A stretch of 64,000 nt of DNA from Bacteroidota bacterium (GTDB taxonomy: Bacteria; Bacteroidota; Bacteroidia; Chitinophagales; BACL12). Below the pieces are notes generated by a model, which had not been told where the DNA came from, searched no databases, and was given only the letters and a program-made list of their open reading frames with translations. The DNA lies in assembly GCA_016706865.1 (NCBI GenBank), contig JADJIS010000003.1:620001-684000 (forward strand), written 5' to 3'. Shown here one piece after another: positions 1 through 8,573 of the stretch. Position numbers and translations under genes: made by a program. Every line of letters begins with the position of its first letter. The first letter of the stretch is position 1.

Positions 1-1
1 T

Positions 2-322
2 GCAACTTTTGATAAAATATTTACCATAAATACTTTATATTTTTGGGAGGATACCACGGTTGTTTTTAATGAATTAAAAAGAGTGCTTAAACCATCAGGT
101 CAGATCATAATTGCAGTAAGACCCAAAAAGGTGATGGAAAAATATCCCTTTGTAAAATACGGATTTAAAATGTACGATAGAGAAACTCTGATCTCTTTAG
201 TAACGGATAATAATTTCAGTATAATTGATGTATTAGAATCAGAGGAACCTACACAGGAAATTAATAATATCCAAATGCCGGTTTCCACATTGCTGGTGAG
301 TGCAGAATTAAAACGTGTTTAA
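2..322 (+). CDS. SAM-dependent methyltransferase, C-terminal part
   Basis: The open frame runs in from the left edge, so only about the last 106 residues are visible. The stretch FDKIFTINTLYFWEDTT followed by RVLKPSG and a hydrophobic strand (QIIIAV) is the strand-4 to strand-5 region of class I, Methyltransf_11-type methyltransferases, where an acidic strand is followed by 'lkpgG'. The SAM-binding glycine loop lies outside the window, so the substrate cannot be judged. An internal ATG at position 83 is not the true start, because the family signature begins upstream of it. The stop codon abuts the ATG of the next gene, which suggests co-transcription. Confidence 0.75.
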   Translation, partial: ATFDKIFTINTLYFWEDTTVVFNELKRVLKPSGQIIIAVRPKKVMEKYPFVKYGFKMYDRETLISLVTDNNFSIIDVLESEEPTQEINNIQMPVSTLLVSAELKRV

Positions 323-2299
323 ATGATCTTAAAACAGATAATTTTAATATTAAGGTCATTAAGGTTTGTAAAAAACAATTTGTGGGCTAAACTGCATTTT
401 TTGTTGTTGTTATCTGGTATGTTAATGATTTCTTCTACTTCGTTGGCTCAAACAGATACCACCCAGGTGGATTCGATCAAAACAGGAGTTCTTTTCGATT
501 ATACTATTGCCAGAGTGGAATATTTTGTTGGAAGTGACATTGATAATTTTATAAAAGTAGACACCACACTTAATCATTTTCAAAAATTTAATCCCGTAAG
601 AAAATCGTTATTTGAAAATACCTATCTTGGGAATTTGGGTTCGCCATATTATTCAAGATGGTTTGATCTTGACAGGGAAATCGGATTTGACTATGGGCGT
701 CATGAACGGGATCTTTATCTATTCGATATTGATGAATTAAAATATTATCGCAATAATGTTCCATTCACTGATCTGTATTATGTAACAGGTTCGGATGCAG
801 AACAATTATTTCATATAACGCATGCAAGAAATATTGGTAAGGATATAAATATCGCCCTCGACTTTGATAAAATTTCGTCAGATGGATATTATCAACGCAT
901 GAAAAATGAATATACCAATGTAGCACTCACAGGTTGGTATAAAACTCCCGGTGGAAAATATTCGGTGTATGCAGGTGGTATTTATTCCCAAAATAAAAGT
1001 GATGAAAATGGAGGGATAAATAATGATACGCTATTCAACTATCCCAATCCCGACCTTGCGGAACCTTTTCGGTATGAAGCTTTCACGGAGTGGAAAAACT
1101 GGCAAGGACAGATCACGCAGCAATATCACTTCGGTAAAACAAAAAGTTATGTAATTGATGATTCTACCTCCGGAACCTATTTTGCTCCTTCCGTTGCTTT
1201 AACGCATACCTTCGGACTTCATAATTATTTTTATTTATTTGAGGATGCTGAGATCGATCAGAGTTTTTATGGTTTTATTTATTCCGAAGCTGATACACTC
1301 CGCGATCAAGCGGATGTGGATGGATTTTATAATAGATTTTCGGTGGGCAGCGAAAAGTTTAAAACAATTTCCAAAGATTCTCTTGTTGCCACTAAATTCA
1401 ACTGGGAAATTTTCGGATTGCAACAGTATCATGAATTATCTGATCAATCAGGCGAATATATTTACAATAATTTAATTGCGGGCGCTTCCATTGGAGCAAA
1501 GTATATGTTCGATTCACTTTTTAATTTTAAAATTAAAGGAGAATATGATCTCGAAACAAATGATTATGAAGGGAATATTCATATTAAATTTCCCGGGCTA
1601 CCTTTAAATCCTGCAATCAAATTCACTAATGCTTTGTATTCTCCCACTGTGATACAAAATCATTATTATGGATTCAACAATAGATGGGATCAGGATCTTG
1701 ATAAAATTCAACATACAAAATTAGCCTTTACCTTATCAAACTTAACATTTGGGTTTAAATTGACTGCGAGTTACGAAATTGATAAAAATTTTATTTTATA
1801 TGATGAATATGGCGAACCCTGGAATCATAGTTTAAATATTAAGCAGATTGTATTAAGTCAAAATTTCACCTTAGGAAATTTTCATTTGCATAATGTTGTA
1901 GGAGCACAAGTATTTAAGAAAGCATTTTTATTCTCCGGGTTTGAGTTGCCTAAGTTGTTGGCAAATATTTCCTGGTATTACGAAAACCATTTATTTAAAA
2001 GTGCCTTGTTTTTCCAAACAGGAATCGATGCCTGGTACTGTTCAGAATATGCACTATCGGGATATGAATTTATTTCCGGCAGTTGGATAAACTCCGCTGG
2101 TTACAATGATCCGGAATTTGTCAATTTTATGCCTGTTATCGACGTCTTCGCCAATTTCGATATTCGCACCTTCCGCTTCTTCGTTAAAATGGATAATGTT
2201 GCACAGGGTTTATTTAATAAAGGATACTACGAAGCACCTCATTATCCCATGCAACCAAGAGGGTTTAAGTTAGGAGTTGATTGGTTTCTGTTTTACTGA
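323..2299 (+). CDS. Putative outer-membrane porin (putative_porin-like barrel)
   Basis: This 658-residue protein has a long N-terminal segment, a hydrophobic stretch (HFLLLLSGMLMISS) and a plausible signal-peptidase site after SLAQ. The rest is rich in aromatic, alternating beta strands and ends in a strand closing with F-Y, as in outer-membrane barrels. Length, the N-terminal 'FDLDREIGFDYGRHE' region and the overall pattern match the Bacteroidota putative_porin family as I recall it; the solute is unknown. The ATG directly follows the stop of the methyltransferase with no spacer and no visible ribosome-binding site, so translation may be coupled. An internal ATG near residues 33-35 is a less likely start because it would remove most of the signal peptide. 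Confidence 0.6.
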   Translation: MILKQIILILRSLRFVKNNLWAKLHFLLLLSGMLMISSTSLAQTDTTQVDSIKTGVLFDYTIARVEYFVGSDIDNFIKVDTTLNHFQKFNPVRKSLFENTYLGNLGSPYYSRWFDLDREIGFDYGRHERDLYLFDIDELKYYRNNVPFTDLYYVTGSDAEQLFHITHARNIGKDINIALDFDKISSDGYYQRMKNEYTNVALTGWYKTPGGKYSVYAGGIYSQNKSDENGGINNDTLFNYPNPDLAEPFRYEAFTEWKNWQGQITQQYHFGKTKSYVIDDSTSGTYFAPSVALTHTFGLHNYFYLFEDAEIDQSFYGFIYSEADTLRDQADVDGFYNRFSVGSEKFKTISKDSLVATKFNWEIFGLQQYHELSDQSGEYIYNNLIAGASIGAKYMFDSLFNFKIKGEYDLETNDYEGNIHIKFPGLPLNPAIKFTNALYSPTVIQNHYYGFNNRWDQDLDKIQHTKLAFTLSNLTFGFKLTASYEIDKNFILYDEYGEPWNHSLNIKQIVLSQNFTLGNFHLHNVVGAQVFKKAFLFSGFELPKLLANISWYYENHLFKSALFFQTGIDAWYCSEYALSGYEFISGSWINSAGYNDPEFVNFMPVIDVFANFDIRTFRFFVKMDNVAQGLFNKGYYEAPHYPMQPRGFKLGVDWFLFY

Positions 2300-2310
2300 G
2301 GGGGAAATAG

Positions 2311-2385
2311 GACATAGGACATATGACATAGGACACAAGACACAGGACAAGACACAGGACATGGGAAACGGGACACTGGAAAACA
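2311..2385. repeat. Heptanucleotide tandem array, unit GACAYAG
   Basis: About ten consecutive 7-bp units of the form GACATAG, GACACAG or GACATGG, with a single 5-bp slip, begin 11 bp after the stop of the porin gene. The same family, usually read on the other strand as TCCTATG, recurs near 26.49, 26.73, 38.11 and 48.59 kb. Confidence 0.85.
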
Positions 2386-2525
2386 AACGGTGGAATCCGG
2401 TAAAATTTCGCAAGAAATTTAAACTCCTTCCTGCTCACTCCTTTCTCTTTTTTTTGACACGGGACATAAGAAATAGGTTTATTATCTTGAATGCCTAATT
2501 TTATACAATGACGCGGCTGTTTAAT

Positions 2526-2555
2526 TGTCAATTATCAATTGTCAATTATCAATTT
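2526..2555. repeat. Heptanucleotide tandem array, unit TGTCAAT/TATCAAT
   Basis: Four 7-bp units alternate between TGTCAAT and TATCAAT, ending just before the stop of the minus-strand gene that follows. The same unit recurs at 8418-8452, 55727-55757 and 55908-55937. Confidence 0.85.
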
Positions 2556-2559
2556 CTCT

Positions 2560-3819
2560 CTAAGTTTTCTGTTTTTGTTTTTTTGCAGCTGGAAATAAAA
2601 CATTATTTAATATCAATCTATATCCCGCAGAATTCGGATGCAATTCTAATTCTGTTGGAGGATCGCCGACATAATGTTTATAATCTTCAGGATCATGGCC
2701 GCCGTAGAATGACCAAGTGCCGTAACCAAATTCACCGTGAATATAACGCGCTTCGTTTGCCGATTTATTTTCACCCATGATTAATACAGAACTTTTAATG
2801 AGTTCTTTTTTAAATCCGGTGGTTTGGCCATAAAATCCTGCAATTGTTCTTTCATGACATTGGGTCAACATAGTTGGAACAGGATCCCATTTTGCGGAGA
2901 AATCAAATAAAGTAAAAAAGTCTAATTCCTTCGGGACATTTCGCGATTGAGAAACATCAATATTAGAAATTGCATATTCATAAGGATTTCTGCTAATGGT
3001 ATAATCTTTAAAGGCAAAGGTTTTACTATAATCTAATTTCTGTTGTGAGTTTGGGTCTGCAGGATCACCATCAAACATACTTTCACAAATATCCACACCC
3101 TCGGCACTTAAAGCAATATCATAACTATCAGCTGCACTGCACATCGCAAATAAAAATCCGCCCCCACTTACAAAATCTCTTATTTTATGTGTCACTGCCA
3201 ATTTCAACTGAGAAACTTTGGTGAATCCGAATTCGGTTGCTATTGTTTCATTTTCCATCACCTGTTGCTGATACCAGGCCTGTGTATGATAAGCACTCCA
3301 GAATTTTCCATACTGACCTGTAAAATCTTCATGGTGTAAATGCAACCAGTCGTATTTTGGCAATTCGCCATTCATTACTTCTTCATCATAAACTAATGTG
3401 TATGGTATTTCGGAATATGTAAGAACCAAAGTAACTGCATCATCCCAGGGTTGTTTTGATTTTGGAGAATATACCGCTACTTTCGGAGCTTTTTCCAGTT
3501 TCATCACATCCATATTTACCTCGGGATCACCAATGTCTGATACAATTTTATTGTAACTCGCATCCGGAATTATTTCATAACTCACATTGCGTATCAAACA
3601 TTCCTTTTCCAAAAGATCGGAATAGGCGAAACAAAAACTTCCACCCCGGTAATTGAGCATCCAATCCAGTTTTGAGCCATTTTCCAAAACCCAAAAGGCA
3701 ATTCCATAACATTTTAAATGGTCCTTCTGAGCATCATCCATAGGTAGCAGCAAATAGGAAGCCTGCACCGGTAAAAGTGAAAAGGATAACAAAATGATAA
3801 TTAAAACTTTTTTCATCAT
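2560..3819 (-). CDS. Conserved secreted Bacteroidota protein (often mislabelled asparagine synthetase B)
   Basis: This 419-residue protein has a clear signal peptide (KKVLIIILLSFSLLPVQAS). The mature part opens with LLLPMDDAQKDHLKCYGIAF and contains WMLNYRGGSF, then KVAVYSPKSKQPWDDAV and a GGGFLFAMCSAAD segment that looks like a Rossmann or glutamine-amidotransferase-like fold. I recognise it as a widespread Bacteroidota family that databases often call asparagine synthetase B. The sequence does not support that name: there is no N-terminal catalytic Cys2 and no SGGxDS ATP loop, and the protein is exported. The real function is unknown; a periplasmic role is inferred. Two adjacent ATGs occur at the start. 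Its C-terminus abuts a heptamer array. Confidence 0.65.
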   Translation of the reverse strand: MMKKVLIIILLSFSLLPVQASYLLLPMDDAQKDHLKCYGIAFWVLENGSKLDWMLNYRGGSFCFAYSDLLEKECLIRNVSYEIIPDASYNKIVSDIGDPEVNMDVMKLEKAPKVAVYSPKSKQPWDDAVTLVLTYSEIPYTLVYDEEVMNGELPKYDWLHLHHEDFTGQYGKFWSAYHTQAWYQQQVMENETIATEFGFTKVSQLKLAVTHKIRDFVSGGGFLFAMCSAADSYDIALSAEGVDICESMFDGDPADPNSQQKLDYSKTFAFKDYTISRNPYEYAISNIDVSQSRNVPKELDFFTLFDFSAKWDPVPTMLTQCHERTIAGFYGQTTGFKKELIKSSVLIMGENKSANEARYIHGEFGYGTWSFYGGHDPEDYKHYVGDPPTELELHPNSAGYRLILNNVLFPAAKKQKQKT

Positions 3820-3983
3820 GATAATGTTACAAATCTAACGCAAAAATTGCTCCGTGATTTTATTCGGCAGGTTAAATTTTGTGAAAACTATTAACAACTT
3901 GTCTAAATAGGGTTTTAAACAGCAATAATATATGAATTTAAACATTGCTGCTTTACATTTGCAATTGCGATAAAAACATATGC

Positions 3984-4688
3984 ATGAGTTGGTTTAATAC
4001 GTTTCTTACTTCTTCCATTGGCCGTAAATTGGTGATGGCTATAACCGGATTGTTCCTGATCACTTTCCTGATTGTGCATTGTGCAATAAATTCGATGATC
4101 TTTTTTAACGACGGTGGGAAAACCTTCAATCTGGCGGCCCATTTTATGGGTTCCAATGTGATCATACGTTTTATGGAGATCGTTTTGTTTGCGGGAATTA
4201 TTCTCCATATCATTCAGGCCTATTTGCTCTATTTTCAAAATCAAAAGGCCCGGCCAATTGGATATGCCGTTAATAAACCTCAACAAAACAGCAAATGGTA
4301 TAGCAGAAGCATGACTCTTTTGGGAACGCTGCTTTTAATGTTTCTAGTACTGCATATCAATCACTTTTGGAAAGAATCGAGAATGGGTGGAATTGGAAGT
4401 ATCGAAGCCCTGCCGGAAGTAATGATAGGAGATAAGCCGGTTCTGAATTTATACAGCGAAATGGTGGCTACCTTTCATAGTCCGCTTATAGTTGTTATTT
4501 ATATTCTCGGAGTGATCTCTCTTTGCTGGCATTTAATCCATGGATTTCAATCAGCCTTTCAAACATTAGGAATAAATCATAAAAAATATACACCATTCAT
4601 TAAAAGTGTAGGGATAGGATTTTCGGTGCTTATCAGTTTAATTTTTATAATGATGCCGTTGGCGTTGCATTTTGGGTGGGTGAGGTAG
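3984..4688 (+). CDS. sdhC: Succinate dehydrogenase cytochrome b558 subunit
   Basis: The 234-residue integral membrane protein anchors the succinate:quinone oxidoreductase and binds haem b. Five hydrophobic helices are visible, with conserved histidines in helices (IVHCAIN, GIILHIIQAY, VLHINHFW, CWHLIHGFQSAFQTLG) as in the single-subunit, di-haem b558 family of Bacteroidota and Firmicutes. I start at the ATG at 3984 (MSWFNTFLTSSIGRK), the typical family N-terminus; an upstream TTG in frame would add 13 atypical residues. A TACATTTG box at 3954-3961 is a candidate promoter element. sdhA and sdhB follow on the same strand, but 440 bp of repeats separate sdhC from sdhA. Confidence 0.92.
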   Translation: MSWFNTFLTSSIGRKLVMAITGLFLITFLIVHCAINSMIFFNDGGKTFNLAAHFMGSNVIIRFMEIVLFAGIILHIIQAYLLYFQNQKARPIGYAVNKPQQNSKWYSRSMTLLGTLLLMFLVLHINHFWKESRMGGIGSIEALPEVMIGDKPVLNLYSEMVATFHSPLIVVIYILGVISLCWHLIHGFQSAFQTLGINHKKYTPFIKSVGIGFSVLISLIFIMMPLALHFGWVR

Positions 4689-4700
4689 GTGGGAGTAACC

Positions 4701-4820
4701 AGTGGGCAGTAAACAGTGGGCAGTAACAGTGGGCAGTAACAGTGGGCAGTAACAGTGGGCAGTAACAGTGGGCAGTAAACAGTGGGCAGTAAACAAACAG
4801 TGGGCAGTTTGTAACATTGG
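4701..4820. repeat. Tandem array of AGTGGGC + AGTAAAC heptamer pairs
   Basis: Eight copies of AGTGGGC alternate with AGTAAAC or the 6-bp AGTAAC, giving a 13-14 bp period built from near-heptamers. The last unit runs into GGGCAGTTTGTAACATTGG (4802-4820), which is repeated at 4897-4915 and 14880-14898. The array fills the gap between sdhC and sdhA; short open frames here are made of repeat sequence only. Confidence 0.85.
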
Positions 4821-5027
4821 AGATTATTGCTTCGAATTGAAAATGTATTTTCATTCGAACGAAATCGAAAGCTCCCCTATGGGGTTGGGGGCCCGTGGGC
4901 AGTTTGTAACATTGGAGAGTTGTGCACCGAAATTAAACTGGGTGAAATAAAAAATAACAATCAAAAAATAAAAAACATTAAACGGAACGTAGCCCTGAAA
5001 CTTTTAAAAACCAAGTAAACTTTTACT

Positions 5028-5106
5028 AACCCAGAACTCAGAACTCAGAACCCAGAACCCAGAACTCAGAACTCAGAACCCAGAACTCAGAACTCAGAAC
5101 CCAGAA
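5028..5106. repeat. Heptanucleotide tandem array, unit AACTCAG/AACCCAG
   Basis: About eleven perfect-period 7-bp units differ only at the fourth base (T or C). They end 22 bp upstream of the sdhA start codon. The same family is found after sdhB in the opposite orientation (GTTCTGA) and at 20906-20978. Confidence 0.88.
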
Positions 5107-5128
5107 AAAAAATTATAACTAAAAATAT

Positions 5129-7063
5129 ATGTCGCTCGATTCAAAAATACCGGAAGGCCCATTAGACGAAAAGTGGACGAACTATAAAGATCATGTGAAG
5201 CTGGTGAATCCGGCAAACAAACGCAAACTCGAAATTATTGTGATCGGAACGGGATTGGCGGGAGCGTCGGCGGCGGCTTCGTTGGCGGAGTTGGGTTATA
5301 AGGTGAAAGCGTTTTGTTTTCAGGACAGTCCGAGAAGAGCGCATAGCATTGCTGCTCAAGGCGGGATAAATGCTGCGAAAAATTATAAGAATGACGGAGA
5401 TTCGGTACATAGATTATTCTATGACACCATTAAAGGAGGCGATTTTAGAGCCAGAGAAGGAAATGTGCACAGATTAGCTGAAGTGAGTGTGAATATCATT
5501 GATCAATGCGTTGCGCAAGGAGTTCCATTTGCAAGAGAATATGGTGGATTATTAGATAATCGTTCCTTTGGAGGAGCACAGGTATCGAGAACATTTTATG
5601 CAAGGGGTCAGACGGGACAACAATTATTAATTGGTGCCTATCAGGCTTTGGAGCGACAAATTGGTGTGGGTAATGTGGAGATGTTTTCACGTCACGAGAT
5701 GCTTGATATTGTTGTTATTGATGGCAAAGCAAGAGGAATTATAGCTAGGGATCTTGTGGATGGAAAATTGGAGCGTCATTTCGGACATGCAGTTTTACTT
5801 TGCACAGGTGGATATGGAAACGTTTTTTTCCTCTCTACCAATGCCATGGGAAGTAATGTTACTGCTGCCTGGAAAGCATATAAACGCGGAGCATATTTTG
5901 GAAATCCTTGTTATACGCAGATACATCCGACCTGTATTCCGGTTTCCGGTGAGTTTCAGAGCAAACTTACGCTCATGAGTGAAAGTTTGCGGAATGATGG
6001 TCGTGTTTGGGTTCCAAAAACGCAGGAAGACGCAAAAGCCATCAGGACCGGAGCAAAAAAACCTACCGATATCCCCGAAAACGATCGGGATTACTATCTG
6101 GAACGAAAATACCCCTCATATGGCAATTTAGCTCCCCGCGATATTTCGAGTCGTGCAGCCAAGGAAGCATGCGATGATGGTCGTGGAGTTGGTGAAAGTG
6201 GTCTTTCTGTTTACCTCGATTTTGCCGACGCAATTAAACGTTTAGGTCAGGCAACAATTGAGGAACGATATGGTAATTTGTTCGAAATGTATTCCCATAT
6301 CACAGGTGAAGATCCATATCAGGTTCCGATGCGCATCTATCCGGCAGTGCATTACACAATGGGGGGATTATGGGTGGATTATGAACTTATGACCTCCGTT
6401 CCGGGATTGTACGCACTCGGTGAAGCAAACTTTAGTGACCATGGAGCCAATAGGTTAGGAGCTTCAGCTCTTATGCAAGGTTTGGCAGATGGATACTTCG
6501 TAATACCTTATACTATTGGGTCCTATTTGTCGGATGAGATCTTTACCAAAGCAATTCCTACCGACCATCCTGCATTTGAGGAGGCAGAAAATAATGTGCG
6601 TGGAACCATCGAAAAATTGTTATCCATTCAGGGTAATAAGTCAGTGGATCAATACCACAAAGAACTCGGCAAGATCATGTGGGATTATTGCGGAATGGCG
6701 AGAACTGCGGAAGGATTGACAAAGGCAAAACAAATGGTGCGTGAATTAAGGGAAGAATTCTGGAAAAACGTTCGTGTAACTGGTAAATCCGGCGAATTGA
6801 ACCAAGACCTTGAAAAAGCTTGGAGAGTTGCCGATTTCTTTGAACTCGGAGAATTAATGATAAAAGATGCGCTCGACAGAAATGAGAGCTGTGGAGGCCA
6901 TTTCCGTGTGGAATATCAGGAATCTGGAGAAGCGAAAAGAGACGATGCTAACTACGCTTATGTTGCAGCTTGGCAGTTTCAAGGTATTGATAATGAACCT
7001 GTTATGCATAAGGAGGAATTGGTGTTTGAGAATATTAAGTTGGCGGTGAGGAGCTATAAATAG
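5129..7063 (+). CDS. sdhA: Succinate dehydrogenase flavoprotein subunit
   Basis: The 644-residue catalytic subunit oxidises succinate to fumarate at the cytoplasmic face of the inner membrane. An N-terminal dinucleotide-binding strand ([16 protein letters not shown], residues 37-52) is followed by [12 protein letters not shown], where H72 is the expected site of covalent FAD attachment. Also visible are the active-site QIHPTCIPV segment, the [18 protein letters not shown] region and the [22 protein letters not shown] stretch of the FAD-binding domain. Length and the late [12 protein letters not shown] segment match the Bacteroidota/b558-type enzyme. It lies between sdhC and sdhB, unusually isolated by repeat arrays on both sides. 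Confidence 0.95.
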   Translation: MSLDSKIPEGPLDEKWTNYKDHVKLVNPANKRKLEIIVIGTGLAGASAAASLAELGYKVKAFCFQDSPRRAHSIAAQGGINAAKNYKNDGDSVHRLFYDTIKGGDFRAREGNVHRLAEVSVNIIDQCVAQGVPFAREYGGLLDNRSFGGAQVSRTFYARGQTGQQLLIGAYQALERQIGVGNVEMFSRHEMLDIVVIDGKARGIIARDLVDGKLERHFGHAVLLCTGGYGNVFFLSTNAMGSNVTAAWKAYKRGAYFGNPCYTQIHPTCIPVSGEFQSKLTLMSESLRNDGRVWVPKTQEDAKAIRTGAKKPTDIPENDRDYYLERKYPSYGNLAPRDISSRAAKEACDDGRGVGESGLSVYLDFADAIKRLGQATIEERYGNLFEMYSHITGEDPYQVPMRIYPAVHYTMGGLWVDYELMTSVPGLYALGEANFSDHGANRLGASALMQGLADGYFVIPYTIGSYLSDEIFTKAIPTDHPAFEEAENNVRGTIEKLLSIQGNKSVDQYHKELGKIMWDYCGMARTAEGLTKAKQMVRELREEFWKNVRVTGKSGELNQDLEKAWRVADFFELGELMIKDALDRNESCGGHFRVEYQESGEAKRDDANYAYVAAWQFQGIDNEPVMHKEELVFENIKLAVRSYK

Positions 7064-7283
7064 GTGAGTGGTGAGTAGGGAGTGGGGTGGCTCCGGCCAG
7101 GTGAATGAATCCTACTATTCAAAGAAGTCACTGGAGGAGTAATGAGTTATGAGTAATGAGTAGGTTCTCGATAGTCAAACGTTTCTACTCCTGACTAATG
7201 ACTCTTGACGATTCGATGCTTAAAGGGTGCAATTTTTTGGGTAGTACCGGATTCACGATTCACGATTGCCGATTCACGAAAAG
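7064..7283. repeat. Mixed heptanucleotide arrays between sdhA and sdhB
   Basis: Four different 7-bp families stand in a row. GTGAGTG units cover 7064-7084, ATGAGTT/ATGAGTA units 7142-7162, CTGACTA/ATGACTC units about 7194-7211, and ATTCACG units about 7253-7280. Each family has its own sequence, yet all keep the 7-bp period. No gene is visible here. Confidence 0.85.
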
Positions 7284-7326
7284 GGAGCAAAAAAAGAATA
7301 AAATCACGATCAAAATATAATCGTAC

Positions 7327-8085
7327 ATGAATTTTAAATTAAAGATCTGGCGGCAGGCAAATACCACTTCACAGGGTAAGTTGGTGGAATATGCCATTGA
7401 AAATATCAGTTCTAACACTTCCTTTTTGGAGATGGTGGATATTTTGAATGAGCAACTTATTAATAAGGGTGAAGAACCAGTGGCCTTTGATCATGATTGT
7501 CGCGAAGGGATATGTGGAAGTTGCAGCATGTATATTAATGGACGCGCGCATGGCCCTCAAAAATTATCTACTACCTGTCAGTTATATATGCGTAATTTTT
7601 CCGATGGGGAGACTATAACGTTGGAACCATTCCGCGCAAAAGGTTTCCCTGTTTTAAAGGATCTTGTTGTTGACCGCACTGCGTTTGACAGAATTATAGC
7701 AGCCGGCGGATATATTGGAGTTTCCACGGGTCAGGCCCAGGATGCCAATGCAATTCCCGTTGAAAAACATATGGCTGACGCAGCAATGGATGCTGCGGCG
7801 TGTATAGGATGTGGTGCCTGTGTTGCAGCATGTAAAAATGCTTCGGCAATGTTATTTGTCTCCGCAAAAGTTTCTCATCTCGCATTATTACCTCAAGGAG
7901 ACCCCGAACGCAAAAAACGCGCTCTTGCCATGGTGGCCCAAATGGACGCCGAAGGTTTCGGTTCCTGCACAAACACCTACGCCTGCGAAGCCGAATGCCC
8001 AAAAGGAATTTCCGTTGCCAATATTGCACGTCTAAATCGGGAATATTTGAGTGCCAGTTTAGGGTCGGAGGAGAAGTTGAAGTGA
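7327..8085 (+). CDS. sdhB: Succinate dehydrogenase iron-sulfur subunit
   Basis: The 252-residue electron-transfer subunit passes electrons from FAD in SdhA to quinone at SdhC. The N-terminal ferredoxin domain carries the 2Fe-2S cysteines C58, C63, C66 and C84 ([12 protein letters not shown] and TTCQLY). The C-terminal domain carries [12 protein letters not shown] (C159, C162, C165, C169) and [14 protein letters not shown] (C214, C220, C224) for the 4Fe-4S and 3Fe-4S clusters. All ligands are present, so the protein should be functional. It is the third gene of the sdhCAB group; the stop codon is followed within a few bases by heptamer repeats. Confidence 0.95.
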   Translation: MNFKLKIWRQANTTSQGKLVEYAIENISSNTSFLEMVDILNEQLINKGEEPVAFDHDCREGICGSCSMYINGRAHGPQKLSTTCQLYMRNFSDGETITLEPFRAKGFPVLKDLVVDRTAFDRIIAAGGYIGVSTGQAQDANAIPVEKHMADAAMDAAACIGCGACVAACKNASAMLFVSAKVSHLALLPQGDPERKKRALAMVAQMDAEGFGSCTNTYACEAECPKGISVANIARLNREYLSASLGSEEKLK

Positions 8086-8088
8086 GTT

Positions 8089-8460
8089 ATGGGTTCTGAG
8101 TTCAGGGTTCAGAGTTCTGAGTTCAGGGTTCTGGGTTCTGAGTTCTGGGTTCTGAGTTCTGAGTTCAGGGTTAAAGGATATCGGGATGTTAATTCACGAT
8201 TCACACCTCACGATTCACGAAAAGAGTCAGGAGTCATTAGTCAGGAGTAAAAACGCCCGGCTTGCGTGGATCAAACTCATAACTCATTACTCATTCTCTC
8301 AGGAGTGAGGAGGGAGAAGTAGAAGTTTCAAAATGTCAACCATATTGGTTGAATAATTGACCTTGCTAAAAAGTATTTCGTAGACCCGAAGCGTTCACTA
8401 CTATCTACTCGTTTTCGCCCATTCTCAATTCTCAATTATCAATTCTCAATTGGTTTGCAA
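8089..8460. repeat. Long block of successive heptanucleotide arrays after sdhB
   Basis: Twelve or so GTTCTGA/GTTCAGG units (about 8092-8173) are followed by ATTCACG units (about 8192-8221), AGTCAGG/AGTCATT units (about 8224-8248), AACTCAT units (about 8272-8296) and TCTCAAT/TATCAAT units (8418-8452). The remaining 110 bp up to the next gene are AT-rich without other visible features. Confidence 0.85.
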
Positions 8461-8573
8461 TTTTTTGTAAATTCCTCTTGTTTAACCCTTAATCAATAAT
8501 ATCACAAACAAATTACAATTAATTTTATAGATGGTATTAAAATATGTCGTAAATTCGACATTGAAATAGGACG

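Noticed and set aside
2560..3819. Asparagine synthetase
   Set aside because: It has a signal peptide, no Cys2 and no ATP-pyrophosphatase loop.
4768..5018. Short open frames between sdhC and sdhA
   Set aside because: They translate tandem repeats and have no family resemblance or proper start region.
4701..5106. CRISPR-like regular repeats
   Set aside because: The repeats are 6-14 bp with no unique spacers, no 25-40-bp repeat units, and no cas genes.
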